Assembly: GCA_947567625.1 (NCBI GenBank)
Contig: CANONN010000039.1
Location: 1 to 34,810 of the forward strand
From: an uncultured Roseburia sp.
Lineage (GTDB): Bacteria > Bacillota > Clostridia > Lachnospirales > Lachnospiraceae
Length of the DNA stretch: 34,810 bases
Reading direction: 5' to 3'
Part shown: one piece after another, positions 22,745 through 30,601 of the stretch
Layout of the letters: the number at the start of each line of letters is the position of its first letter
Position numbering within the stretch: the stretch's first letter is position 1
Notes under the pieces: generated by a model
Seen by the model: the letters and a program-made list of their open reading frames with translations, nothing else
The model's database searches: none
Told to the model about the DNA's origin: nothing
Program-made: the position numbers and the translations under genes

Positions 22745-22835
22745 AGAGCTTCTAATCACTCGCAGCAATGGTTGCAACGTGAGACAAGTCCACGAGTGAA
22801 AAAGTTCTGATCTCACACCGGAAGAAAGAAGCTCT
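22745..22835 (+). ncRNA. Candidate structured leader with pseudoknot upstream of the Na/Pi cotransporter
   Basis: Four pairings nest or interlock. Outer P1 is AGAGCTTCT (22745-22753) with AGAAGCTCT (22827-22835). A hairpin is formed by GCAGC/GTTGC (22762-22766/22771-22775). CACTC (22757-22761) pairs with GAGTG (22794-22798), and GTGAGA (22779-22784) pairs with TCTCAC (22811-22816). The last two interleave, which makes a pseudoknot, or two alternative folds. The element fills most of the leader and ends about 20 bases before the ribosome binding site. I match it to no riboswitch class I know. Confidence 0.4.
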
Positions 22836-22871
22836 CGGTTTGATGTGCCACAAGGAAAGGTATGGGAGATT

Positions 22872-24632
22872 ATGGATATTTTTAGTGTATTGACACTGGC
22901 GGGCGGACTGGCATTGTTTTTATATGGCATGAACATTATGGGCGCCGGTTTGGAGAAGATGTCGGGAGGACGGCTGGAGCGTATTTTGGAGAACCTCACC
23001 TCCAACCGCTTTAAGGCGGTGTTATTGGGAGCCGGTGTGACGGCCGTGATACAGAGCTCGTCGGCCACGACGGTGATGGTGGTTGGCTTTGTAAATTCGG
23101 GTATCATGAAGCTGTCGCAGGCGATCGGTATTATCATGGGCGCCAATGTGGGTACCACAATCACCTCATGGATTATGAGTCTGATCGGTATTGAGAGCGA
23201 TAGTATTCTGATAAAGCTGCTGAAACCGACCTCCTTTGCCCCGGTGTTAGCGGTGGTGGGTATCATTTTGATCATGTCGGGGAAGAGTGACCGCAAAAAA
23301 GATATCGGCGAGATTTTGCTTGGATTTACGATTCTGATGTTCGGAATGGACGCCATGAGCGGCGCCGTGAAGCCGCTGGCCGACGTGCCCGAATTTACGA
23401 ATCTGTTGACGCTGTTTAAAAACCCGCTGCTTGGCATTGTGGTCGGAGCGCTTCTGACAGCGATCATACAGAGCTCGTCCGCCTCCGTCGGCATCCTGCA
23501 GGCGCTCTCGGTGACGGGCGCGTTCAGCTACGGTACCGTGCTGCCGATCATCACGGGTCAGAATATCGGCACCTGTGTGACGGCGTTGATCTCTTCCGTG
23601 GGCGCCAACAAGGGCGCAAAGCGGACAGCCTTTGTGCATCTGTATTTTAACCTGATCGGCACGGTCTTGTTTTTGACCGTATTTTATCTGGGCAATCAGC
23701 TGTTTTCCTTTGCTTTTACGGACGAGGTGGTCGGTCCTGCCGGGATTGCCGTGATTCACACGGTCTTTAACGTTTTCGCTACCGTGATTCTTCTGCCGTT
23801 TACGAAGGGGTTGGAAAAGCTGGCGTATCTGACGATTCCGATGGAGGAGCAGGAAAAGGAAGAGACAAACGACGTATTTACCATTTTGGACGAGCGCTTT
23901 TTGAGTTCTCCGGCGTTCGCGATCGCCCAGTGCCATACGTTAGTCAATCAGATGGCGGAGATGGCGAGAGACAGTTTTCTCGAAGCGGTTTCGCTGTTGG
24001 ACAACTACTCGGAGGAAAAGGCGGCGGACGTGATCGCAAAAGAGAACCGGGTAGATGTCTATGACGACAAGATCAGCGCTTATCTGACAAAACTAAGCAG
24101 TGAGAACCTCTCCTACCAGGACAGCCTTCGAGTGACATCGCTGCTACACTGTCTGACCGATTTCGAGCGTATCTCGGACCATGCCTGCAACGTAGTTGAG
24201 AATGCGCAGCAGATGCACAAAGACAAGCTCGAGTTTTCCAAAAAGGGCAGGGAAGAGATGATCGTATACGGCAGAGCCATAGAGGATATCTTACAGCGCA
24301 CCGCCACCGCCTTTACCGAGGACAACCAGGAGCTTGCCCGCACGGTGGAGCCGTTGGAGGAGGTCATTGACGAGCTGAACAAAGATGTAAAGAAGCATCA
24401 CCTCAAACGCCTTCGGAAAGGGAAATGCACGATCGAGCTGGGGCTGGTGCTCTCCGATATCGCCATGAATTATGAGCGCGTGGCCGATCACTGTTCTAAT
24501 ATCGCGGTATACATGATGCAGCTCAAGGACAGCCAGCTGGCGGAGCACAGTTTTACGGAGCAGATGGACGAGGCGGAGAGTGCGGAATTTTTGAAGCTTG
24601 AGGCCGAATTTCAAGAGAAATATTCGATATAA
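22872..24632 (+). CDS. Na+/phosphate cotransporter family protein with PhoU-like C-terminus
   Basis: A 586-residue membrane protein. The first ~330 residues contain two inverted Na/Pi cotransporter repeats, each with the QSSSA signature (AVIQSSSATTVMVVGFVNSG and AIIQSSSASVGILQALSVTG) and eight or more transmembrane helices. The C-terminal ~230 residues are helical and PhoU-like (for example LLHCLTDFERISDHACNVVE and IAMNYERVADHCSNIAVYMM). It probably imports phosphate with sodium, the PhoU part regulating flux. The ATG at 22872 is preceded by GGGAG; a longer frame from 22845 lacks support. A structured leader precedes it and the SNF2 gene follows 22 bases after its stop. Confidence 0.92.
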   Translation: MDIFSVLTLAGGLALFLYGMNIMGAGLEKMSGGRLERILENLTSNRFKAVLLGAGVTAVIQSSSATTVMVVGFVNSGIMKLSQAIGIIMGANVGTTITSWIMSLIGIESDSILIKLLKPTSFAPVLAVVGIILIMSGKSDRKKDIGEILLGFTILMFGMDAMSGAVKPLADVPEFTNLLTLFKNPLLGIVVGALLTAIIQSSSASVGILQALSVTGAFSYGTVLPIITGQNIGTCVTALISSVGANKGAKRTAFVHLYFNLIGTVLFLTVFYLGNQLFSFAFTDEVVGPAGIAVIHTVFNVFATVILLPFTKGLEKLAYLTIPMEEQEKEETNDVFTILDERFLSSPAFAIAQCHTLVNQMAEMARDSFLEAVSLLDNYSEEKAADVIAKENRVDVYDDKISAYLTKLSSENLSYQDSLRVTSLLHCLTDFERISDHACNVVENAQQMHKDKLEFSKKGREEMIVYGRAIEDILQRTATAFTEDNQELARTVEPLEEVIDELNKDVKKHHLKRLRKGKCTIELGLVLSDIAMNYERVADHCSNIAVYMMQLKDSQLAEHSFTEQMDEAESAEFLKLEAEFQEKYSI

Positions 24633-24654
24633 TACATGAGATGGGGGGAAAATA

Positions 24655-27600
24655 ATGTTTACAGCGTCCGATATCAGAGCGGAGGCATATCACACGACTT
24701 ACCGCAAAGGGAAAGATCTGTTTGAGACAGGGGCTGTGAGCGATTTTTCCTACGACATTTATCTGGAGGGAACCTCCGCAAAGGCGGAGGTGTGCGCCAG
24801 CGTGCGCGGAAGCGTGCGAAGCAGTTATCAGGTCAGGATTGAAGTGGATGAGAGCTATTCCGAGGTGGCGAGTAGCAGCTGCACCTGTGAAGCGTACTAT
24901 AATTATGAGGGAATCTGCAAGCACTGTGTAGCAGTGCTTTTTGCATATGTAAACCGCAGGCAGGCGCGTGAAATTTTGGAGATGAACAGAGGGAAAGCGG
25001 CGGAGGATGACGCCGGAAGTATTGCGCCCATTAGGACCGCGTCTGTGTTGAAAGAGCTTTTGGGGCAGTACTCCATGCGCGCGGGTTCGGCTTTTTTGAT
25101 TCCACAGGATATTTATGGGCGCGTATCATTGGAGCCCCATTTTAAGATGGACTACAGCTATGGGACGGTCGAGTTTAAGATCGGCGTCGAGATGAAGTAT
25201 GTGCTCAAAAATATCTCTTCGTTTGTGCGCGCATATCAGAATCGGGAGCGGGTGCGTTACGGCAAGAAGCTGGATTTCTATCATTGCAGGGAGGCGTTTA
25301 CCGAAGATGCCTGCCGTATCGTGGATTTTTTGCAGCAGCAGGAGAGCGACAAGAAGAGACAGAGCCAGCACCGGGCATTTTACGTCTACAGCGGCGGCTA
25401 TGAGCGAACGATGGAGCTCGATGAGATCGGCTTAGACCGCTTTTTTGCGGCAGTCAGCGAGTGCGAGTTTTATGCTTCCATCGCTTATCGCGGGGAAGAG
25501 GGCTGCTATATGACGAAAAATGAGAGAAAGCCGCGGCTTTCTATGCGTGCCGGTAGTGCGGGCGTTTTTTTGACGCAGGAAAACCTTTTTACGATGCGCG
25601 GCAGAGAGCGCTATTATTTTTGCGAGGGAAACATGATCGCTCCAAGCACACGAAAACTGCGCAAAGAGCTTTACGAGTTTTATGACTATATGCAGCGGCA
25701 GCCCGGCGGCGAATGTTATCTGGCAGCGGAGGAGCTGCCGATGTTTTGCAGGGATTTGCTGCCTTTGCTGCGTGAGGGCTATGAGGTGCAGGCCGACGGA
25801 TTTGACGAGAGCCTCTATGTACCGAAAAAGCCGGAGTTCGAGCTCTATCTGGATAAATTGGAAAATGACGTAGTCGGGGCGAAGCTTCAGTCGGTATACG
25901 GCGAGATCAAGTATAATGTGCTCGCGGAAGTGCAGCCGGGAGAGGTGCGCGATATCCCGGAAGAATTTCGTATCCGAAGCCTGGTGGAGCCTTATTTTAA
26001 TGAACGAAGCCTGGATGGCGCCGTACTCGTGCTAAGCCGTAACGAAGACAAGCTCTATCAGCTGCTTTCGGGTGGCTTGCAGCGTTTGGCGGAGTATATG
26101 ACGATCTATATGTCGGAGCATTTCCGCACAATCAGGGTTTTGCCCTCGCCGGTTGTAAGCGTGGGCGTATCTTTAAAGAGTGATCTGCTGGAGCTCACCA
26201 TTCACGCCAAAGAGATGGGGGCGGACGAGCTCGCCTATCTGCTCAGTAAGTATGACCCGAAGAAAAAATATATTCGTCTCAAAAACGGTGATTTTCTCGA
26301 CGTGCAGGAGGACGGCTTAAATCTGCTGGCGGAGGTGGGGAGCGATCTTCAGCTTTCGGAGAAGCAATTGAAAAAAGGCAATATTGTTGTGCCGAAATAC
26401 CGCGCTATGTATCTGGACGCGGCGCTAAAGAACGCGAAAGCGCTTTCGATAGAGAAAAACCGTGACTTCAAAAGCATGGTGCGCAGTATGAAGACGATCG
26501 AGGACAGCGACTACGAGGTGCCGCTTTCTCTAAAAGAAATTATGCGGGGCTATCAAAAGACGGGATACTTGTGGTTAAAGACAATGCGGGAAAACGGTTT
26601 CGGCGGCATATTGGCGGATGACATGGGACTGGGAAAAACATTGCAGGTGATTTCTCTGCTGCTGGGCGAGCATCAGGAGACGGGCGGTGGCGGTGCAAAG
26701 AGCCGGCGCGTATTGATCGTGTGCCCGGCTTCCCTGGTTTACAACTGGAAAAAAGAGATCGAGCGGTTTGCGCCGCAGCTTACGCCGGTGATTATCAGCG
26801 GCACAGCGGCGGAGCGCGAACAGATTTTGCGGGAGAGCAGGGAGGGAGACATTCTCATTACCTCCTATGATACATTAAAGCGCGATGAGGAGCATTATGA
26901 GGGGATGCTCTTTTCGGTTCAGGTCATCGATGAGGCGCAGTATATCAAAAATCCGGGCACGCAGGCATCCAAAGCGGTTAAAAAGATACAGGCGTCGTTT
27001 AAGCTCGCCTTGACGGGCACACCGATCGAAAACCGCCTCAGTGAGCTGTGGAGTATCTTTGATTATCTGATGCCGGGATTTCTGTATTCGTACAAGAGAT
27101 TTCGCGAGGAGATGGAGCTGCCGATCGTCGCCAACCGGGATGAAAATAAGATGGAGCGTTTGCAGCGCATGATACGCCCCTTTGTGCTGCGGCGCATGAA
27201 AGAGGATGTATTAAAAGATCTGCCGGACAAAATGGAAGAGAATGTCTTTGCCCGGCTCGAGGGAGAGCAGATGCTGCTCTATGACGCCCATGTACAGCGG
27301 ATGAAACAGATGCTGGAAGAAAAGAACGATCAGGAATTTCGCAGCCAGAAGATGCAAATCCTGGCGGAGCTCACAAGGCTGCGGCAGATCTGCTGCGACC
27401 CCGGGCTTTTGTACGATAATTACGCGGGCGGTTCCGCAAAAACGGAAATGTGCATGGAGCTATTGCAGAATGCGGTCGCGGGCGGTCATAAGATTTTATT
27501 GTTTTCTCAGTTTACCACGATGCTTGACCGTCTCGCGGAGCGCATGAAGGCATTGGATATCCCCTATTATATGCTGACCGGGTCGGTCAGCAAAGAAAAG

Positions 27601-27942
27601 CGGGCCAGGATGGTGGAGGATTTTAACCGTGATGAGGTGCCTGTATTTTGTATCTCCTTGAAAGCCGGCGGCACGGGACTGAATCTGACCGCCGCCGATA
27701 TTGTGATACACTATGACCCCTGGTGGAACGTGGCAGTCCAGAATCAGGCGACCGACCGCGCCCACCGCATCGGCCAGAAAAACGTTGTCACTGTCTATAA
27801 ACTGGTGTCGCAGGGCACGATCGAGGAGAAAATAATCGCGATACAGGAGAGAAAGAAAGAACTCGCCAAACAGGTCTTAGAGGGAGACGGGATGGCGGAA
27901 GCGGGTTTTTCCAGGGAAGAAATACTGGCACTGCTGGGATAG
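24655..27942 (+). CDS. SWIM zinc-finger SNF2-family DNA-dependent ATPase (helicase-like)
   Basis: A 1095-residue protein. Near the N-terminus is a SWIM zinc finger, CxC-x9-CxH (Cys76, Cys78, Cys88, His90). The central ~480 residues are the bacterial SNF2-associated region. The C-terminal ~500 residues form the SNF2 ATPase: Walker A DDMGLGKT near 655-662, DEAQ at 759-762, LTGTPIENRLSELWSIFDYL, and helicase-C motifs SLKAGGTGLNLTAADIV, DPWW and DRAHRIGQKN. It translocates on duplex DNA using ATP; bacterial members are linked to transcription recycling or repair, but the role of this one is unknown. The ATG follows GGGGGG. It may be cotranscribed with the upstream cotransporter. The length is normal for the family. 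Confidence 0.94.
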   Translation: MFTASDIRAEAYHTTYRKGKDLFETGAVSDFSYDIYLEGTSAKAEVCASVRGSVRSSYQVRIEVDESYSEVASSSCTCEAYYNYEGICKHCVAVLFAYVNRRQAREILEMNRGKAAEDDAGSIAPIRTASVLKELLGQYSMRAGSAFLIPQDIYGRVSLEPHFKMDYSYGTVEFKIGVEMKYVLKNISSFVRAYQNRERVRYGKKLDFYHCREAFTEDACRIVDFLQQQESDKKRQSQHRAFYVYSGGYERTMELDEIGLDRFFAAVSECEFYASIAYRGEEGCYMTKNERKPRLSMRAGSAGVFLTQENLFTMRGRERYYFCEGNMIAPSTRKLRKELYEFYDYMQRQPGGECYLAAEELPMFCRDLLPLLREGYEVQADGFDESLYVPKKPEFELYLDKLENDVVGAKLQSVYGEIKYNVLAEVQPGEVRDIPEEFRIRSLVEPYFNERSLDGAVLVLSRNEDKLYQLLSGGLQRLAEYMTIYMSEHFRTIRVLPSPVVSVGVSLKSDLLELTIHAKEMGADELAYLLSKYDPKKKYIRLKNGDFLDVQEDGLNLLAEVGSDLQLSEKQLKKGNIVVPKYRAMYLDAALKNAKALSIEKNRDFKSMVRSMKTIEDSDYEVPLSLKEIMRGYQKTGYLWLKTMRENGFGGILADDMGLGKTLQVISLLLGEHQETGGGGAKSRRVLIVCPASLVYNWKKEIERFAPQLTPVIISGTAAEREQILRESREGDILITSYDTLKRDEEHYEGMLFSVQVIDEAQYIKNPGTQASKAVKKIQASFKLALTGTPIENRLSELWSIFDYLMPGFLYSYKRFREEMELPIVANRDENKMERLQRMIRPFVLRRMKEDVLKDLPDKMEENVFARLEGEQMLLYDAHVQRMKQMLEEKNDQEFRSQKMQILAELTRLRQICCDPGLLYDNYAGGSAKTEMCMELLQNAVAGGHKILLFSQFTTMLDRLAERMKALDIPYYMLTGSVSKEKRARMVEDFNRDEVPVFCISLKAGGTGLNLTAADIVIHYDPWWNVAVQNQATDRAHRIGQKNVVTVYKLVSQGTIEEKIIAIQERKKELAKQVLEGDGMAEAGFSREEILALLG

Positions 27943-28023
27943 CAGTGTGAGTGGGAAGCGGCATACTTTTTTAATATATGGGAGCGGCTTACAGCCGATA
28001 TCCGATGGAAACGGAGGTATTCT

Positions 28024-28971
28024 ATGGAATTTGTGAAAGCATTGATTTTATTAATTGCCGGTTTTGTTCTTTTGATCAAGGGGGCGGATTTTTTTGTCGA
28101 GGGCAGCTCCGCCGTTGCCAGGCGGCTTAGGATTCCCACGATCATCATAGGTCTTACGATTGTGGCGATGGGCACCAGCCTGCCGGAGTGTGCCGTCAGC
28201 ATCACGGCGTCCCTGGCGGATAACAATGCGCTGGCGGTCAGCAACGCGGTGGGCTCCAATATTTTTAATCTTATGGTGGTCTGTGGATTTTGTGCCTTTT
28301 TCAATCCGCTGCATGTCGAGAAGGTGACATTAAAGCGTGAATACCCGTTTTCCATGGTCTGTGTCCTGCTTCTGCTGGGTCTTGGCGTCTGGGGCATGTC
28401 TTTGGGCCGGGGGGACGGCGTATTGTTTCTGGTGTTGTTTGCCGGTTTCCTTTTGTGGATGGTCATGAGCGCACTGAAATCCCGAACAAAGAACGAAAAA
28501 GCGGAAAATGATGACAAACCGCTGCTTCCGGTATGGAAATGTCTGCTGTATATCGCCGGCGGTGTGACCGCCATAAAGTTTGGCGGCGATTTCGTGGTGG
28601 ACGGGGCCTCTTCGGTTGCGCTTGGCTTCGGGCTGAGCCAGAATCTGGTGGGCCTTACGATTGTAGCCATGGGCACCAGCCTGCCGGAGCTGGTGACGTC
28701 CGTGGTGGCGGCGCGCAAAAATGAACTGGACATGGCGCTGGGAAACATCATCGGCTCGAATGTTTTTAATGTCCTGTTTGTGCTGGGCGTTGCGGCCGCG
28801 ATCAGTCCGATCGCGTTTGTGACGGAAAATGTGATTGATATTATTATTTTAACGGCGATGAGCGCGCTGGTGTGGATATTCGCCTGGACCAAATACAAAA
28901 TCGAAAAGGCCGAGGGGATTGCCTGCCTGGCGTGCTATGCCGCATATATGGTATATATTTGTGTGCGTTAA
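28024..28971 (+). CDS. Na+/Ca2+ exchanger family (CaCA) antiporter
   Basis: A 315-residue membrane protein with two homologous halves, each carrying the alpha-repeat signature: IVAMGTSLPECAVSI (about 47-61) and IVAMGTSLPELVTS (about 213-226), with NAVGSNIFNLM and NIIGSNVFNVLF. About ten transmembrane helices are visible. It probably exports Ca2+ (or another cation) in exchange for Na+ or H+. The ATG has ACGGAGG upstream. It lies 81 bases after the SNF2 gene; a hairpin follows its stop. Confidence 0.92.
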   Translation: MEFVKALILLIAGFVLLIKGADFFVEGSSAVARRLRIPTIIIGLTIVAMGTSLPECAVSITASLADNNALAVSNAVGSNIFNLMVVCGFCAFFNPLHVEKVTLKREYPFSMVCVLLLLGLGVWGMSLGRGDGVLFLVLFAGFLLWMVMSALKSRTKNEKAENDDKPLLPVWKCLLYIAGGVTAIKFGGDFVVDGASSVALGFGLSQNLVGLTIVAMGTSLPELVTSVVAARKNELDMALGNIIGSNVFNVLFVLGVAAAISPIAFVTENVIDIIILTAMSALVWIFAWTKYKIEKAEGIACLACYAAYMVYICVR

Positions 28972-29022
28972 ATGTTCATTTGTACTTTTTCGTCTGGTAT
29001 TATTTTACGATTTGATCAGTTG

Positions 29023-29079
29023 TTACGCCTGCAGATCAGCTATTTCATTCTTTTGTATGAAAGCTGCTGCGTGGCGTAA
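29023..29079 (+). terminator. Large hairpin after the antiporter gene (possible terminator)
   Basis: TTACGCC (29023-29029) pairs with GGCGTAA (29073-29079). Inside, CAGC/GCTG and TTTCAT/ATGAAA pair with small bulges. The T-run comes only after AAA, so termination is plausible but not typical. Confidence 0.4.
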
Positions 29080-29088
29080 AAATTTTTA

Positions 29089-29117
29089 TTGACTTTGGTA
29101 TGAAATCGTACTATAAT
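29089..29117 (+). promoter_or_regulatory. Sigma-A promoter of the marR-cmk-like-MATE operon
   Basis: TTGACT (29089-29094), a 17-bp spacer and a perfect TATAAT (29112-29117). The -10 lies at the centre of a long palindrome. Confidence 0.85.
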
Positions 29118-29140
29118 TCGATAGTATCATTTCATACCAA
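29095..29140. promoter_or_regulatory. 46-bp palindromic operator overlapping the marR promoter
   Basis: TTGGTATGAAAT (29095-29106) is a perfect inverted copy of ATTTCATACCAA (29129-29140). Inside, TACTAT (29109-29114) mirrors ATAGTA (29121-29126). The spacer and -10 are fully covered, so bound repressor would block RNA polymerase. The neighbouring MarR is the obvious candidate ligand. Confidence 0.75.
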
Positions 29141-29214
29141 TTTATTTGATGAGAATCGACCGATAGACGCGCACGCTCCCTGTACACATGCGCGACGGCA
29201 AACGGAGGTATCCT

Positions 29215-29868
29215 ATGACAGCCCACGCATCAAAAGAAGGAAGTGCTCCTAAGACAGCCAGTATATCAAAAGAAGGAAGTGCCCCTAAGACAGTCAGTAC
29301 ATTAAAAGAAGGAAGTGCTCCTAAGACAGCCAGTATGCCAAAAGAAAGAAGCGCTCCTAAGATGGCCTGCGCATCGAAAGAAAGAAGCACTCCTAAGATG
29401 GCCTGTGCATCGAAAGAAAGAAGCGCTCCTAAAACTGTCTGTGTATCAAAGGAAATGAAGCGCTATAATTATCTCTGTGGTGAGATAGAGGCGGCGTATC
29501 ATGCACTGTCTTTGAAGCTGGGGCTTTCGGACAGCGCCATGAAAATACTCTATTCCGTATGTGACAACGGGGAGGGCTGCCTGCTCCAGAGCATCAGCGC
29601 CTATACAGGGCTCAGCAAGCAGACGATCAACTCCGCGGTGCGCAAGCTGGAGACGGAAGGAATAATTTATTTAGAGCTTTTTGATGCCAAGTCGAAAAAG
29701 GTTTATTTCACAAAAAAGGGCCGGAAGCTGGCCGAGCGGACGGCGTACCGGATTCTGCAGCTTGAGGAGGAAATTTTTGCGTCATGGGAGAAAACGGATG
29801 TTGAGAAATACCTGCAATTGACGGAAAACTATTTGATTTCCTTAAGAGAAAAGACAGAGGAGCTTTAA
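29215..29868 (+). CDS. MarR-family transcriptional regulator with repetitive N-terminal tail
   Basis: A 217-residue protein. Residues 1-80 are an unusual low-complexity tail: six 12-residue units of the type SKEGSAPKTAS, later SKERSAPKMAC. The MarR winged helix follows: YNYLCGEIEAAYHALSLKLG, GCLLQSISAYTGLSKQTINS, then the recognition helix AVRKLETEGIIYLE and the wing KKVYFTKKGRKLAE. The ATG at 29215 is seven bases after GGAGG. An ATG 27 bases upstream lacks one. It heads an operon with a cytidylate-kinase-like gene and a MATE exporter. The MarR would repress them through the 46-bp palindrome and release on binding a small molecule. Confidence 0.9.
   Translation: MTAHASKEGSAPKTASISKEGSAPKTVSTLKEGSAPKTASMPKERSAPKMACASKERSTPKMACASKERSAPKTVCVSKEMKRYNYLCGEIEAAYHALSLKLGLSDSAMKILYSVCDNGEGCLLQSISAYTGLSKQTINSAVRKLETEGIIYLELFDAKSKKVYFTKKGRKLAERTAYRILQLEEEIFASWEKTDVEKYLQLTENYLISLREKTEEL
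29227..29442. repeat. Six-unit 36-bp coding tandem repeat (MarR N-terminal tail)
   Basis: Six in-frame 36-bp units encode KEGSAPKT-type segments, followed by a partial seventh (VSKEM). Units 1-3 (GGAAGT) and 4-6 (AGAAGC) form two subgroups, which suggests stepwise expansion. Confidence 0.93.
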
Positions 29869-29956
29869 AGCGGAATTATGGAGGTTAATCAGAGACATAG
29901 CCATTTATTTATAGAAGCATAAACTTTAAATCTTATAGAAAAGAGAGGAACCAATT

Positions 29957-30580
29957 ATGCGGATTATTACAATCAGCCGTGAGTTTGGAAGCGGCGGAAG
30001 AGAACTGGGACGGCGGCTGTCGGACCTGTTGGAATATGAATATTTTGACAGAGAGATTATCGGCGCGATCGCAAAAAATAGAGGAATGGATGAGGCGTAT
30101 GTAGAGAAAATGCTGGAAAACCAATCCTGGAAAGGTATCCCGCTCCATTACAGGAGTTCGATTTCTGGCAATACGGCCTTGCAGCGCTCGAAAACCAGCC
30201 TGCTGCTGGAGGAGAGACAGGTCATAGAGGCGATTGCCCGGGCGGGAAAGGACTGTGTGATCGTCGGGCGCAGTGCGGGCGCGCTGCTGCGCGATTACAG
30301 GCCGTTTCGGCTGTTCGTTACTGCCGATCTTGACATCAGGGTGCGGCGCTGTATGGAGCGCGCCGGGAAAGACGAGCAGTTATCCCACAGGGAGATGGAG
30401 CGAAAAATACGCGGTATCGATAAAAACCGCGCACAGATGCATGAGCTGATCGCGGGCAGCGCGTGGGGAGAGCGGAATGCGTACCATCTGACAGTCAACA
30501 CGTCGGATTGGGATATCAAGCAATTGGCGCCCGCAGTCGCCGAATTTGCGATCCGCTGGTTTGAAAGAAAACTTGAATAA
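29957..30580 (+). CDS. Cytidylate kinase-like protein
   Basis: A 207-residue P-loop kinase-like protein. The start MRIITISREFGSGGRELGRR contains the loop GSGGRELG (11-18) in place of a textbook Walker A, followed by YFDREIIGAIAK and VIVGRSAGALLRDYRPFRLF. The cytidylate-kinase-like family of Firmicutes has this pattern; the substrate is not established and may not be CMP. The ATG has AGAGGA upstream. It lies between marR and a MATE exporter and is probably cotranscribed with them. True cytidylate kinase (Cmk) is usually longer and sits with ribosomal genes, so this is a paralogue. Confidence 0.85.
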   Translation: MRIITISREFGSGGRELGRRLSDLLEYEYFDREIIGAIAKNRGMDEAYVEKMLENQSWKGIPLHYRSSISGNTALQRSKTSLLLEERQVIEAIARAGKDCVIVGRSAGALLRDYRPFRLFVTADLDIRVRRCMERAGKDEQLSHREMERKIRGIDKNRAQMHELIAGSAWGERNAYHLTVNTSDWDIKQLAPAVAEFAIRWFERKLE

Positions 30581-30601
30581 TCGTATACGAGGAGGAATTT
30601 C

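Noticed and set aside
22736-22870. c-di-GMP (GEMM) riboswitch before the Na/Pi gene
   Set aside because: The conserved GEMM core sequences are absent and the downstream gene does not fit.
22845-22871. Earlier start of the Na/Pi cotransporter
   Set aside because: The added MPQGKVWEI lacks a ribosome binding site and falls in the leader just before the GGGAG.
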